Below are positions 37,886 to 49,000 of a stretch of 64,000 nucleotides of DNA, one piece after another. How positions within the stretch are numbered: position 1 is the stretch's first letter; each line of letters opens with the position of its first letter. This stretch comes from Cupriavidus necator N-1 (GTDB taxonomy: Bacteria; Pseudomonadota; Gammaproteobacteria; Burkholderiales; Burkholderiaceae): NCBI RefSeq assembly GCF_000219215.1, contig NC_015726.1:3472001-3536000 (forward strand). Reading direction: 5' to 3'. The notes below the pieces were generated by a model, which saw only the letters and a program-made list of their open reading frames with translations, had not been told where the DNA came from and made no database searches. The position numbers and the translations under genes were made by a program.

Positions 37886-38182
37886 TCAATGTCGGTGGTG
37901 GTGCCCTTGCGGCGCGGCCGCGGGGGCCAGGCCCAGCAGGCCGTCCACGCCGTACAGGCTGGCCAGTTGCGACAGCTGCGGCGGCACGCCGCGCAGCGAC
38001 AGCGCCTGGCTGCGCGCGGCGGCGGCGCGGTTCCATGCCAGCAGCACGGCGACCGCAGAGGAATCCACCTGCGCCAGGCCGGAGCAGTCGATCTGCACCT
38101 CGCCCTGCGCCACGCGTGCCAGCCCGTCACGCAGCACGGCGGCGGCGTTCTGGTTGGTCAGCGAGGTGCCTAGCGAGAGCAT
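37886..38182 (-). CDS. mlaB: MlaB, STAS-domain subunit of the Mla transporter
   Basis: The start is at MLSLGTSLTNQNAAAVLRDGL (98 aa); a longer frame upstream crosses the mlaC-mlaB terminator hairpin and is rejected. The STAS core includes IDCSGLAQVDSSAVAVLLAWNRAAAA. MlaB binds the ATPase MlaF. The C-terminus ends in a histidine-rich tail (GHHHRH). Confidence 0.88.
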   Translation of the reverse strand: MLSLGTSLTNQNAAAVLRDGLARVAQGEVQIDCSGLAQVDSSAVAVLLAWNRAAAARSQALSLRGVPPQLSQLASLYGVDGLLGLAPAAAPQGHHHRH

Positions 38183-38222
38183 GGATGCGTGGCCTGGGGA
38201 TCGGTAGCTTGAATACGGTGGC

Positions 38223-38256
38223 AAAAACGACGACTCCCGCACATCGGGCGGGAGTC
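38223..38256 (-). terminator. intrinsic terminator inside the mla operon (mlaC-mlaB gap)
   Basis: On the minus strand GACTCCCGC, 7-base loop, GCGGGAGTC is followed by GTCGTTTTTGCC. It stands between mlaC and mlaB and should lower transcription of mlaB and everything downstream unless a new promoter follows. Confidence 0.75.
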
Positions 38257-38332
38257 TGTGCCGCGAACGGCCATTGTAAAGCAGATCGGCGCGCCGTGCT
38301 GCATTGCAGCGGCGCACCGTTGGGCACGCGCC

Positions 38333-38962
38333 TCAGCTCTTGGCGCTGGCCAGCTGGCGGTTGCGGTCCTGCAGCGTCTTGATCACGCCTTCGACGCCCT
38401 GCTGGCCGACGATGGTGTTGAAGCTGCCCTTGTAGGCTTCGGTCAGCCAGGCGCCCAGCACGTTGATGTCATAGACCTTCCAGCCCTGGGCGGTCTTTTC
38501 CAGGCGGTAGTCCATCTGAATCGGCTCGCCCTTGTTGACGACCTGGGTGCGGATGGTGGCATCAGTATCGTCAGCCGTGCCGCGGTACGGGCGGTACTGC
38601 ACGGTCTGGTCGCGGATCTGGGCGATGGCGCCGGCATAGGTGCGGATCAGCAGGGTCTTGAACTCCTCGGTGATCTGCTTCTGCTGCTCGGGCGTGGCCT
38701 TGGACCAGTTGCGGCCCATGGCGATCTGCGTGGTCTTCTGGAAGTTGGCGTTGGGGATGATCTTCTGCTCGACCAGCGCGGTGATCTTGGCGATATTGCC
38801 GGCCTGCATGTCCTTGTCGGCCTTGACGGTCGTCATCACGTCACTGACCACGGCCTTGACCAGCCCGTCCGGGGTCGCTGCGTCCTGGGTCGCCACTTGG
38901 GCGTGCGCCGTGCCTGCGAAGGCAACTACCGTAAGGAAGGGGACCAACAGTCGCTTTATCAT
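38333..38962 (-). CDS. mlaC: MlaC, periplasmic phospholipid-binding protein
   Basis: The start is at MIKRLLVPFLTVVAFAGTAHAQ (209 aa), a clear Sec signal peptide. Family features are NWSKATPEQQKQITEEFKTLLIRTYAGAI and the Tol-Ttg2-type GWKVYDINVLGAWLTEAYKGSFN. MlaC shuttles phospholipid between the outer-membrane MlaA complex and inner-membrane MlaFEDB. Confidence 0.95.
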   Translation of the reverse strand: MIKRLLVPFLTVVAFAGTAHAQVATQDAATPDGLVKAVVSDVMTTVKADKDMQAGNIAKITALVEQKIIPNANFQKTTQIAMGRNWSKATPEQQKQITEEFKTLLIRTYAGAIAQIRDQTVQYRPYRGTADDTDATIRTQVVNKGEPIQMDYRLEKTAQGWKVYDINVLGAWLTEAYKGSFNTIVGQQGVEGVIKTLQDRNRQLASAKS

Positions 38963-39176
38963 GGATTTTCCTTCTTTATCAAAGACATTTTTCGCCGAAG
39001 GCGAACTGGCCGGGCGCCATTGGTTGGCGCGCGGCCTTGCGGTGATTGGAACATAAGCGCGGAGCGGTGGTTGCCCCCACAAGCGCCTTTTCCGCTACTT
39101 ATAAACAAATTGTTTCAGCCCTCACAGGGCATTCACAGCCTGGCGCGGGCCCTGGAGCCGCCCGCGCCACGCAGAG

Positions 39177-40202
39177 TCAGCGGATACGAACACCCGGCAC
39201 GATCCGCTGCATCGGATCCATGGGCGGTATCGGCAGGCTCTGGCTCTCAGGCTGCAGGTCGCCCGGGGGCGTCTGCGCAGGCTGCGCCGGGGTGGCGGCC
39301 GGGGCCGAGGCGTCGGCCGGCGGCGCGGCGGGTGCCGGTGCCGGTGCTGCAGGCTGCGCGGGCGTAGCGGGCGTAGCGGGCGTAGCGGGCGTAGCGGGCG
39401 TAGCGGGCGTAGCGGGCGTGGCAGGCTTTTCACCTTCGGCCCCGCCAGGGGCTTCAGGGCGCGCCGCCGGCGCCTCCGGGGCGCTGTCTGCATCCTCGTC
39501 GCCTTCCGGCGGGTTGCCGTCGTAGACCAGGTACTGGCGCCGCTGCAGGTAGGAATCGCGCATGAACGAGTACTTGTCCAGCGCCGCCTGCTCCAGCAGG
39601 TTGCTCGCGCCCAGCAGCTGCGCCCGGCCGGCGACGATGCGCACGCCGGTCAGCGAGTTGCGCAGCGATACCGGATAGAAATAGGCCGATGGATCGAAAC
39701 TGCGGTCCACCAGCATGCCGCCGGTGTCACGCACCGTGCTGGGCCCGAACAGCGGCAGCACCAGGTACGGCCCGGGCGGCACGCCCCACACGCCCAGCGT
39801 CTGGCCGAAGTCTTCCTTGTACTTGGGCAGGCCGGCCGGGGTGGCGATATCGATCAGGCCACCGATCCCCAGCACGGTGTTCATGGCCACGCGCATGGTG
39901 TCCTCTGCGGCGCGGGCGGGCTTGCCCTGCAGCAGGTTGTTCGCCGCCGAGTAGACATCGCTCACATTGGAGAAGAAGTTCTCCACCGCGCGCTGCACCG
40001 GCGTGGGCATGTAGTCGGCATAGACCTGGGCCACCGGGCGCAGGATGCCCTTGTCGAAGTCCTCGTTGATCTTCGCGACTTCGCGATTGAACGGCTCCAG
40101 CGGATCTTTCGGATTGGCGGTGGGGCCCGTGGCGCAACCGGCAAGCACGGCCGCGGCAGCCACCGCGGCCAGGCCCTTGCAGAAGGATGGGGCAACACTC
40201 AT
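39177..40202 (-). CDS. mlaA: MlaA (VacJ) outer-membrane lipoprotein with a repetitive Ala-Thr-Pro tail
   Basis: This 341-residue protein has a lipoprotein signal (AAVLAGCATG) followed by the VacJ core: DPLEPFNREVAKINEDFDKGI, YADYMPTPVQRAVENFFSN and PAGLPKYKEDFGQTLGVWGVPPGPYLVLPLFGPS. The C-terminal 100 residues are not part of the fold: an acidic stretch, then seven ATP(Ala-Thr-Pro) repeats and Pro/Ala-rich sequence. MlaA removes mislocalised phospholipids from the outer leaflet. Encoding it inside the mla operon is usual in Burkholderiales, unlike E. coli. Confidence 0.95.
   Translation of the reverse strand: MSVAPSFCKGLAAVAAAAVLAGCATGPTANPKDPLEPFNREVAKINEDFDKGILRPVAQVYADYMPTPVQRAVENFFSNVSDVYSAANNLLQGKPARAAEDTMRVAMNTVLGIGGLIDIATPAGLPKYKEDFGQTLGVWGVPPGPYLVLPLFGPSTVRDTGGMLVDRSFDPSAYFYPVSLRNSLTGVRIVAGRAQLLGASNLLEQAALDKYSFMRDSYLQRRQYLVYDGNPPEGDEDADSAPEAPAARPEAPGGAEGEKPATPATPATPATPATPATPATPAQPAAPAPAPAAPPADASAPAATPAQPAQTPPGDLQPESQSLPIPPMDPMQRIVPGVRIR
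39360..39422. repeat. 9-bp tandem repeat in mlaA, seven units
   Basis: Unit GGGCGTAGC: six perfect copies (39360-39413) and one with a single change (39414-39422). On the coding strand each unit adds Ala-Thr-Pro in frame, so copy-number change would alter tail length without a frameshift. Confidence 0.95.
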
Positions 40203-40699
40203 TTGAGGTCCCCTGCCGGCGCCGGTGCGCTGGCACCGGCGCCGGCATCTGCAGCCTTGTTGTACAGGAACTGGCCGATCAGGTTTTCCAGCACCACCGC
40301 CGACTGCGTCATGGTGATGCGTCCGCCTTCGGCCAGCATGGCGGTGTCGCCGCCGGCTTCCAGGCCGATGTACTGCTCGCCGAGCAGTCCGGATGTCAGG
40401 ATCTTGGCCGAGGTGTCCTTGGGAAACTGGTAGCGCTTCTCCAGGCTCATCTCGACGGTGGCCTGGTAGGTCTTGTCGTCGAAGCGGATCGCCGCCACGC
40501 GGCCGACCACCACGCCCGCGCTCTTGACCGGCGCGCGCGGCTTGAGCCCGCCGATATTATCAAAGCGCGCCTGCACGCTATAGGTGTCCTGGAAGGAAAA
40601 GGCGCTCATGTTCCCCGCCTTGAGGGCCAGGAACAGCACGGCGACAAAGCCCGCCGCGACGAACAGCCCCACCCAGAAATCGAGTGCATTCTTTTTCAT
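40199..40699 (-). CDS. mlaD: MlaD, MCE-domain subunit of the Mla transporter
   Basis: The start is at MKKNALDFWVGLFVAAGFVAVLFLALKAG (166 aa), with one membrane anchor. The MCE domain has the pattern ARFDNIGGLKPRAPVKSAGVVVGRV and LTSGLLGEQYIGLEAGGD. MlaD forms a hexameric ring that carries phospholipid. It overlaps mlaA by ATGA. Confidence 0.95.
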   Translation of the reverse strand: MKKNALDFWVGLFVAAGFVAVLFLALKAGNMSAFSFQDTYSVQARFDNIGGLKPRAPVKSAGVVVGRVAAIRFDDKTYQATVEMSLEKRYQFPKDTSAKILTSGLLGEQYIGLEAGGDTAMLAEGGRITMTQSAVVLENLIGQFLYNKAADAGAGASAPAPAGDLK

Positions 40700-40761
40700 T
40701 GGAATCTCTTTCTTCAACCCCGTAGTGTTCTTGTCGCTGTCTTGTCGTTGGTATGGCCGCG

Positions 40762-41541
40762 TCATTTGCTGAACATCAGCGCGGTCAGCAGGAAATCCAG
40801 CCCCAGCACGGCCAGCGACGCAATCACCACGGTACGGGTGGTCGCGCGCGCGACGCCTTCCGGCGTGGGCTTGGCCTCGAAGCCCTGGTACAGGGCAATA
40901 AACGTCACGGCAATGCCAAAGATAAAGCTCTTGATCACGCCATTGAGCACGTCGGCGCGCACATCGACTCCGCCCTGCATCTGCGACCAGAAGGCGCCGG
41001 CGTCAACGCCGATCAACTGCACGCCCACCACGTAGCCGCCCAGGATGCCGACCGCGCTGAAGATCGCCGCCAGCACCGGCATGGCGATCACGCCGGCCCA
41101 GAAGCGCGGCGCGATCACGCGCTGCAGCGGGTTCACCGCCATCATTTCCATGGCCGTCAGCTGCTCGCCCGCCTTCATCAGGCCGATCTCGGCAGTCAGC
41201 GAGGTGCCGGCGCGGCCGGCGAACAGCAGCGCGGTCACCACCGGGCCCAGTTCGCGCACCAGCGACAACGCCACCAGCAGCCCGAGTGCCTGCTCGGACC
41301 CGTAGCGGTTCAGCGTGTAGTAGCCCTGCAGGCCAAGCACGAAGCCCACGAACAGGCCCGACACCGCGATGATCACCAGCGACAGGTTGCCGACAAAGAA
41401 GACCTGGTCGGTCACCAGCCGGAAGCGGCGCAGCAGCGTCGGGGACAGGCCCAGCAGCGTCAGGAACATGCGCGTGGCATGGCCCAGCCCCGACAGGCTG
41501 CGGCGCACGGCCGCGCCGATGGGGGTAAAGAAGTCCGTCAC
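40762..41541 (-). CDS. mlaE: MlaE, permease of the Mla transporter
   Basis: This 259-residue membrane protein carries the MlaE hallmarks LFAGRAGTSLTAEIGLMKAGEQLTAMEMMAVNPLQRVIAPRFWAG (coupling-helix region; E-x-G-x-MK core). It interacts with the MlaD ring and the MlaF ATPase. It overlaps mlaF by ATGA and lies 62 bp upstream of mlaD. Confidence 0.96.
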   Translation of the reverse strand: MTDFFTPIGAAVRRSLSGLGHATRMFLTLLGLSPTLLRRFRLVTDQVFFVGNLSLVIIAVSGLFVGFVLGLQGYYTLNRYGSEQALGLLVALSLVRELGPVVTALLFAGRAGTSLTAEIGLMKAGEQLTAMEMMAVNPLQRVIAPRFWAGVIAMPVLAAIFSAVGILGGYVVGVQLIGVDAGAFWSQMQGGVDVRADVLNGVIKSFIFGIAVTFIALYQGFEAKPTPEGVARATTRTVVIASLAVLGLDFLLTALMFSK

Positions 41542-42356
41542 CGCGCACCTCCGGCGAAATCCTCGGCCAGCGAAGGTCCGGCGTAGTGGAACGGCACCGG
41601 GCCGTCGGCCTCGGCATGGACGAACTGGTGCACGAACGGGTCGGTGGAGGCGCGCAGCGCCTCAGGCTCGCCCTGCGCGACGATGCGGCCGTCGGCAATG
41701 AAATAGACGTAGTCGGCGATCTGGAAGGTCTCGTGCACGTCGTGCGAGACGATGATCGTGGTGGCGCCCAGCGCGTCGTTCAGGCTGCGGATCAGCCGCG
41801 CGGTCAGCCCGAGCGAGATCGGGTCCAGCCCGGCGAAGGGCTCGTCATACATCAGCAGCGCCGGATCCAGCGCGATCGCGCGAGCCAGCGCCACGCGCCG
41901 CGCCATGCCGCCCGAGATCTGCGACGGCAGCAGGTCGCGCGCGCCGCGCAGGCCGACCGCGTTGAGCTTCATCAGCACCAGGTCGCGGATCATCGAGTCG
42001 GGCAGGTCGGTGTGCTCGCGCAGCGGGAACGCCACATTGTCGAACACCGACAGGTCGGTAAACAGCGCGCCGAACTGGAACAGCATGCCCATCTGGCGGC
42101 GCACCTCGTACAGGCCGCGGGTATCCAGCGTGTGGATATCGGTGCCGGCAAAGCTGACCGTGCCCGCCTGCGGGCGGATCTGGCCGCCGATCAGCCGCAG
42201 CACCGTCGTTTTGCCGCAACCCGAGCCGCCCATCACCGCAATCACCTTGCCGCGCGGGAAATGCATGGTCAGGCCGGACAGGATCGGCTTGCCGTGGTCC
42301 GCATAGGCGAAGTCCACCGCAGTCAGTTCGACGAGGTTTTGAGCAGAATCGGTCAC
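41538..42356 (-). CDS. mlaF: MlaF, ATPase of the Mla transporter
   Basis: This 272-residue protein has Walker A GGSGCGKTT, Q-loop LFQFGALF, signature SGGMARRVALARA, Walker B LLMYDEPFAGLDP and an H-loop IIVSHDVHE. It is the first gene of the leftward train mlaFEDACB-ABC-ibaG-murA-his-tat, with only short gaps to tatC. Confidence 0.96.
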   Translation of the reverse strand: MTDSAQNLVELTAVDFAYADHGKPILSGLTMHFPRGKVIAVMGGSGCGKTTVLRLIGGQIRPQAGTVSFAGTDIHTLDTRGLYEVRRQMGMLFQFGALFTDLSVFDNVAFPLREHTDLPDSMIRDLVLMKLNAVGLRGARDLLPSQISGGMARRVALARAIALDPALLMYDEPFAGLDPISLGLTARLIRSLNDALGATTIIVSHDVHETFQIADYVYFIADGRIVAQGEPEALRASTDPFVHQFVHAEADGPVPFHYAGPSLAEDFAGGAR

Positions 42357-42489
42357 GTGGGCACCGGTCAGGACAGGCGCGCATTATAAGGTGTACTACC
42401 TAGCCCTGCTGGCGCCCGTGTGCCCCGCGCCACATGCCCCCTCTCTCAGACTTGCCCTAGCCTCCCAAACCGGTCCACCCCTTTGCTGC

Positions 42490-43578
42490 TCAAGGCTCCT
42501 GTGTCGGCGCAACGTCCTTCAGGATCACCTGCCATTGGATCGATTCCGAGCGGATCGCGGTGGCGAACGCCTCCGGCGAGTCGCGCAGCGGCGTGACCCC
42601 CGCTGCCTGCAGGCGCGAACGCACCTCGCGCTCGGACATGACGGCGTCGAGCTCGACCGCCAGCCTGGCGACGATCGCGCGCGGCGTCTTGGCTGGCGCC
42701 ATCACGCCAAACCAGGCGGCCGCGGCATAGCCTTCCAGCCCCGATTCCTGCAGGGTCGGCACCAGCGGCGCCAGCGGCGAGCGGGCCACGCCCGTCACCC
42801 CGACCAGGCGCAACCCGCCGCTCCTGACCTGGCCCTGGACCGCGGCAAACGAACAGAAACAGGCACTGATGCGGCCGGCCAGCATTTCCTGGACCACGGC
42901 GGCTTCGCCCTTGGCGGTGACCAGCGGCACGCCGCTGCGGATGCCGCGCACGGCGTACTCGGCGTACAGGTGGGAGGGGCTGCCCGATTGGCCGTAGCCA
43001 TAGCTGTAGGAGCCGGGATTCGACTTCACCGCGGTCATCCATTGCTCGGGCGTGCGCATGGGCAGCCTGGCATCGATCACCAGGAACAGCGGCGTGGTGG
43101 CCACGCGCGCCACCGGCGTGAAATCGCGCACGACGTCGTACGGCACCGGCTCCAGTCCGGGCTGGATCAGCATATTGGCCTGGTGCAACAACAGGGTGTG
43201 GCCATCGGAGCTGGCCTTGGCGACCACGTCGCCGGCAATGGTGCCGGCGGCGCCGGGCCGGTTGTCGACCTCCACCGGCACGCCCAGCCGGGCGGAAAGA
43301 CGCTCGGCCAGCATGCGCGCCACCGCATCGGCAACGCCGCCGGCCGGGAACGGCACGATCAGACGCATCGGGCGGTCGGGGAACGACATGCTGCGGGCGA
43401 GCTGCTGGGTCCCGGCATGCGCCGGCATGGCTGGCACCGCCAGCGCCAGCGTGGCACACCCCAGGGCATACAGGCACAGGAAAGGCTGGAGCCAGCGCCG
43501 GACTGGGCCCATTGGGGGGCGCGGCGCCAACTTTGCTTTACCTCGCCAAAGCCGCGACAACTTGCGCACTTCGGGCAT
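42490..43578 (-). CDS. Bug-family (tripartite tricarboxylate transporter) periplasmic solute-binding protein
   Basis: The start is at MPEVRKLSRLWRG (362 aa), with a strong GGAGGAAATTG ribosome site; further upstream codons have none. A signal peptide lies at about 25-50 (LCLYALGCATLALAVPAMPAHA). The binding domain starts FPDRPMRLIVPFPAGGVADAVARMLAERLS, the Bug/TctC hallmark, followed by VDNRPGAAGTIAGDVVAKASSDGHTLLL. No TctA/TctB membrane genes are adjacent, so it is an orphan binding protein, as is common in Cupriavidus and Bordetella. Confidence 0.92.
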   Translation of the reverse strand: MPEVRKLSRLWRGKAKLAPRPPMGPVRRWLQPFLCLYALGCATLALAVPAMPAHAGTQQLARSMSFPDRPMRLIVPFPAGGVADAVARMLAERLSARLGVPVEVDNRPGAAGTIAGDVVAKASSDGHTLLLHQANMLIQPGLEPVPYDVVRDFTPVARVATTPLFLVIDARLPMRTPEQWMTAVKSNPGSYSYGYGQSGSPSHLYAEYAVRGIRSGVPLVTAKGEAAVVQEMLAGRISACFCSFAAVQGQVRSGGLRLVGVTGVARSPLAPLVPTLQESGLEGYAAAAWFGVMAPAKTPRAIVARLAVELDAVMSEREVRSRLQAAGVTPLRDSPEAFATAIRSESIQWQVILKDVAPTQEP

Positions 43579-43802
43579 CAATTTCCTCCGGCCGGTCTCC
43601 TGAGGAGGCGGCAAGCTGGTTCTGGGGAAAAAGGATTTGCGAGGCAGTTTTCCGTTAGTTGTTTTTGAAAATTGTAAGGACATTACCCAGGCCACCACAG
43701 ACACGTAAACCATAGCCGGGAGAACCCTGAAGGCCCCGCCAGGCCTTGCCAAACGCGCCATGGCGGCCAGGGCGCACGGACCTCGCCGGCTATAATCGGC
43801 CG

Positions 43803-44342
43803 ATGACGATTTACACCCTGCGGCCCATGGTCACCACCGACCTGCCGGCCGTGCTGGCGGTGCAAGCCAGCTGCTATACCGAAGTCCTGCTGGAGAGCCA
43901 GGCAGCGCTGGCAAGCCGGCTGGCGCTGTCCCCCGCCACCTGCTGGGTCGCGGACGATCCCGGGCATCCCGGCGCGCTCGCCGCCTACCTCTTTACCCAC
44001 GCCTGGCCCGAAGCCACCCTGCCGCCGCTGGACGGCGTGCTCGACGATGGCTGGCGTCATGGCGCCGGGCCGGATGCCCCTACCTGGTTCGTGCACGACA
44101 TGGCGGTGGCGCCCGCCGGACGCGGCGCCGGCCTGGCGCCGCGCCTGTACGCGGCGGCACTGGCGGCCGCGCGCGCGGCGGGGCTGCGGCATTCGCGGCT
44201 GATCGCGGTGCAGTCGGCCGCGCCGTGGTGGCGCAGGCTCGGGTACGCCCCGGTGGCGGCGCACACAGCCGCCGCCCATGCGGCCAAGCTGGCCAGCTAC
44301 GGCGCCAGCGCGATGCTGATGGAGCGCACGCTGGCCGACTGA
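43803..44342 (+). CDS. GNAT-family N-acetyltransferase
   Basis: The start is at [21 protein letters not shown] (179 aa). Acetyl-CoA-binding motif A reads [31 protein letters not shown], with the GRGAG loop. The substrate cannot be told. It is the only rightward gene between the porin/mla region and gltD and is convergent with gltD. Confidence 0.88.
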   Translation: MTIYTLRPMVTTDLPAVLAVQASCYTEVLLESQAALASRLALSPATCWVADDPGHPGALAAYLFTHAWPEATLPPLDGVLDDGWRHGAGPDAPTWFVHDMAVAPAGRGAGLAPRLYAAALAAARAAGLRHSRLIAVQSAAPWWRRLGYAPVAAHTAAAHAAKLASYGASAMLMERTLAD

Positions 44343-44374
44343 GCGCTCCATCAGCACACTGGCGCCAGGACGAC

Positions 44375-44409
44375 AAAAAGCCCGCCGGCTTGCGCCAGGC
44401 GGGCTTTTT
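44375..44409. terminator. bidirectional terminator between the acetyltransferase and gltD
   Basis: AAAAAGCCCGCC / GGCGGGCTTTTT forms a 12-bp stem with A and T tracts on either side, suited to both converging genes. Confidence 0.92.
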
Positions 44410-44426
44410 GTTCTTGCCGGGGTGAA

Positions 44427-45890
<1,464 letters not shown>

Positions 45891-46010
45891 GTTGCGTCCT
45901 TGGTCATGCTGCGCGGGACCGGCGGCGTCGCCGGCCCTGCGGTGGGGTCAGAATCTTGTCAGGACCGCGGCGGCTGCCGCGGCCCCTCTGCGTCGTTGCG
46001 TTGCGCTCGC

Positions 46011-49000
46011 TCAGGCCGCGATGGCTTCGCGGTCGCTGTCGCGGGCGGCCTGTTCCTTGGCGTACATCTCGCCCAGCGCGCGCTTGTACTCGGTCGGGAA
46101 GACCTTGACGAACTTGCGGCGTGCCGTGGTCCAGTCAGCCAGCAGCGCCTTGGCGCGCTCGGAACCGGTGTAGCGGAAGTGCTGCTCGATCAAGTTGCGC
46201 AGGATGACTTCATCCAGCACGCGCTTGCCGTCGACCTTGTGCCACGAAGCCTGGGGCTGGCCCTTCTCCTGGTCGGCCGAGGCCAGCACCGCTTCCAGCG
46301 CCACCATCGAGGTGTTGCAGCGCTTGTCGAACAGGCCGTCCTCGTCATAGACGTAGGCCACGCCGCCCGACATGCCGGCCGCGAAGTTGCGGCCCGTGCC
46401 GCCCAGCACCACCACCGTGCCGCCGGTCATGTACTCGCAACCGTGGTCGCCGGTGCCTTCCACCACGGCAACCGCGCCGGAGTTGCGCACCGCGAAGCGC
46501 TCGCCGGCCACGCCATTGAAGAACGCTTCACCGGCGATGGCACCGTACAGTACGGTGTTGCCGACGATGATGTTGCGGGTCGGGTCGCCGCGGAACTCGT
46601 GCGGGGCGCGCACGATCACGCGGCCGCCCGACAGGCCCTTGCCGACGTAGTCGTTGCCGTCGCCCACCAGGTCCAGCGTGATGCCATGCGCCAGGAACGC
46701 GCCGAACGACTGGCCGGCGGTGCCTTGCAGCTGGATGTGGATGGTGTCGTCAGGCAGGCCTTCGTGGCCATGCTGCTTGGCGACCACGCCGGACAGCATC
46801 GCGCCGACGGTACGGTTGACGTTCTTCACCGGCTGGATGAAGGAGACGCGCTCGCCCTTCTCGATCGCCGGACGCGCCTTGGCGATAAGCACGTGGTCCA
46901 GCGCCTTGCCGGCTTCCGCCGACAGGCCGTGGTCCTGCACATCGGTGTGGTACAGCGGCACGTCCGCGCCCAGCGACACCTGGTGGAAGATGCGGCTGAA
47001 GTCCAGGCCGCGTGCCTTCCAGTGCTCAATGCCCGGCTTGGTGTCGAGCAGGTCGGCGCGGCCGATCAGCTCGTCGAACTTGCGGATGCCCAGCTGGGCC
47101 ATGATCTCGCGGGCCTCTTCTGCAACGAAGAAGAAGAAGTTGACCACGTGTTCCGGCTTGCCCTGGAACTTCTTGCGCAGCTGCGGATCCTGCGTGGCCA
47201 CGCCCACCGGGCAGGTGTTCAGGTGGCACTTGCGCATCATGATGCAGCCTTCCGCAACCAGCGGCGCAGTGGCGAAGCCGAATTCATCAGCGCCCAGCAG
47301 CGCGCCGATGACGACGTCGCGGCCGGTCTTCATCTGGCCGTCCGCCTGCACTCGGATGCGGTTGCGCAGGCCGTTGAGCAGCAGGGTCTGCTGCGTTTCG
47401 GCCAGGCCCAGCTCCCACGGCGTACCGGCGTGCTTGATCGACGACCACGGCGAGGCGCCGGTGCCGCCGTCATGGCCGGCGATCACCACGTGGTCGGCCT
47501 TGGCCTTGGACACGCCCGCGGCCACAGTGCCGACGCCCACTTCGGACACCAGCTTGACCGAGATATCCGACGACGGGTTGACGTTCTTCAGGTCGTGGAT
47601 CAGCTGTGCCAGATCCTCGATCGAGTAGATGTCATGGTGCGGGGGCGGCGAGATCAGGCCCACGCCCGGCACCGAGTAACGCAGCTTGCCGATGTAGTCC
47701 GAGACCTTGTGGCCGGGCAGCTGACCGCCTTCGCCGGGCTTCGCGCCCTGCGCCATCTTGATCTGGATCTGGTCGGCCGAAGCCAGGTATTCGGCGGTCA
47801 CGCCGAAACGGCCCGACGCCACCTGCTTGATCTTGGAGCGCAGCGAATCGCCGTCGCGCAGTTCCAGGTCGTTCTCGATCACGCCGTCGCCCAGCAGGCC
47901 CTTGAGGGTATCGCCCTGCTTGATGGGAATGCCGCGCAGCTCGTTGCGGTAGCGCTTCTCGTCCTCGCCGCCTTCGCCGGTGTTCGACTTGCCGCCGATG
48001 CGGTTCATCGCCAGCGCCAGCGTGGTGTGGGCTTCGGTCGAGATCGAGCCGAGCGACATCGCACCCGTGGCGAAGCGCTTGACGATCTCCTTGGCCGATT
48101 CCACTTCTTCCAGCGGAATCGCCTTGGCCGGATCGACCTTGAACTCGAACAGACCGCGCAGCGTCATGTGGCGCTTGCTCTGGTCGTTGATGATGTTGGC
48201 GTATTCCTTGTACGTCTGGTAGGCGCCCTTGCCGTCGTCGGCGCGCACCGAGTGCTGCAGCTTGGCGACCGAGTCCGGGGTCCACATATGCTCTTCGCCG
48301 CGGATGCGGAAGGCGTATTCGCCGCCGGCGTCCAGCATGCTTTCCAGCACCGGGTTGTCGCCAAAGGCGTCGCGGTGCAGGCGCAGGGCTTCCTCGGCCA
48401 CCTCGAAGATGCCGATGCCCTCGACGTTCGACGGGGTGCCATGGAAGTACTTCTGCACCAGTTCGCGCGACAGGCCGATGGCTTCGAAGATCTGCGCGCC
48501 GGTGTACGACATGTACGTGGAGATGCCCATCTTGGACATCACCTTGAACAGGCCCTTGCCGATCGCCTTGACGAAGTTCTTGACGGCCTTCTCGGGCGAC
48601 AGGTCGCCGGACAGGCCCTGAGCCATTTCGGCCAGCGTTTCCATCGCCAGGTACGGATGCACGGCTTCGGCGCCATAGCCGGCCAGCAGCGCGAAGTGGT
48701 GCACTTCACGGGCGGTGCCGGTTTCGACCACCAGGCCGGTGGACGTGCGCAGGCCCTTCTCCACCAGGTGGTGGTGGATGGCGGACGTGGCCAGCAGCGC
48801 GGGAATCGCGACATGCTCGGCATCCACGCGGCGGTCCGACACGATCAGGATGTTGAAGCCCGAACGCACCGCATCCACGGCTTCGGCGCACAGCGAGGCC
48901 AGGCGGGCTTCAATGCCTTCCTTGCCCCAGGTCTTTGGGTAGCAGATGTTCAGCTCGTATGAACGGAACTTGCCGCCGGTGTAGTGCTCGATGTTGCGGA

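Noticed and set aside
39356..39425. CRISPR-like tandem repeats
   Set aside because: The unit is 9 bp without spacers and encodes an in-frame Ala-Thr-Pro repeat in mlaA; not an array.
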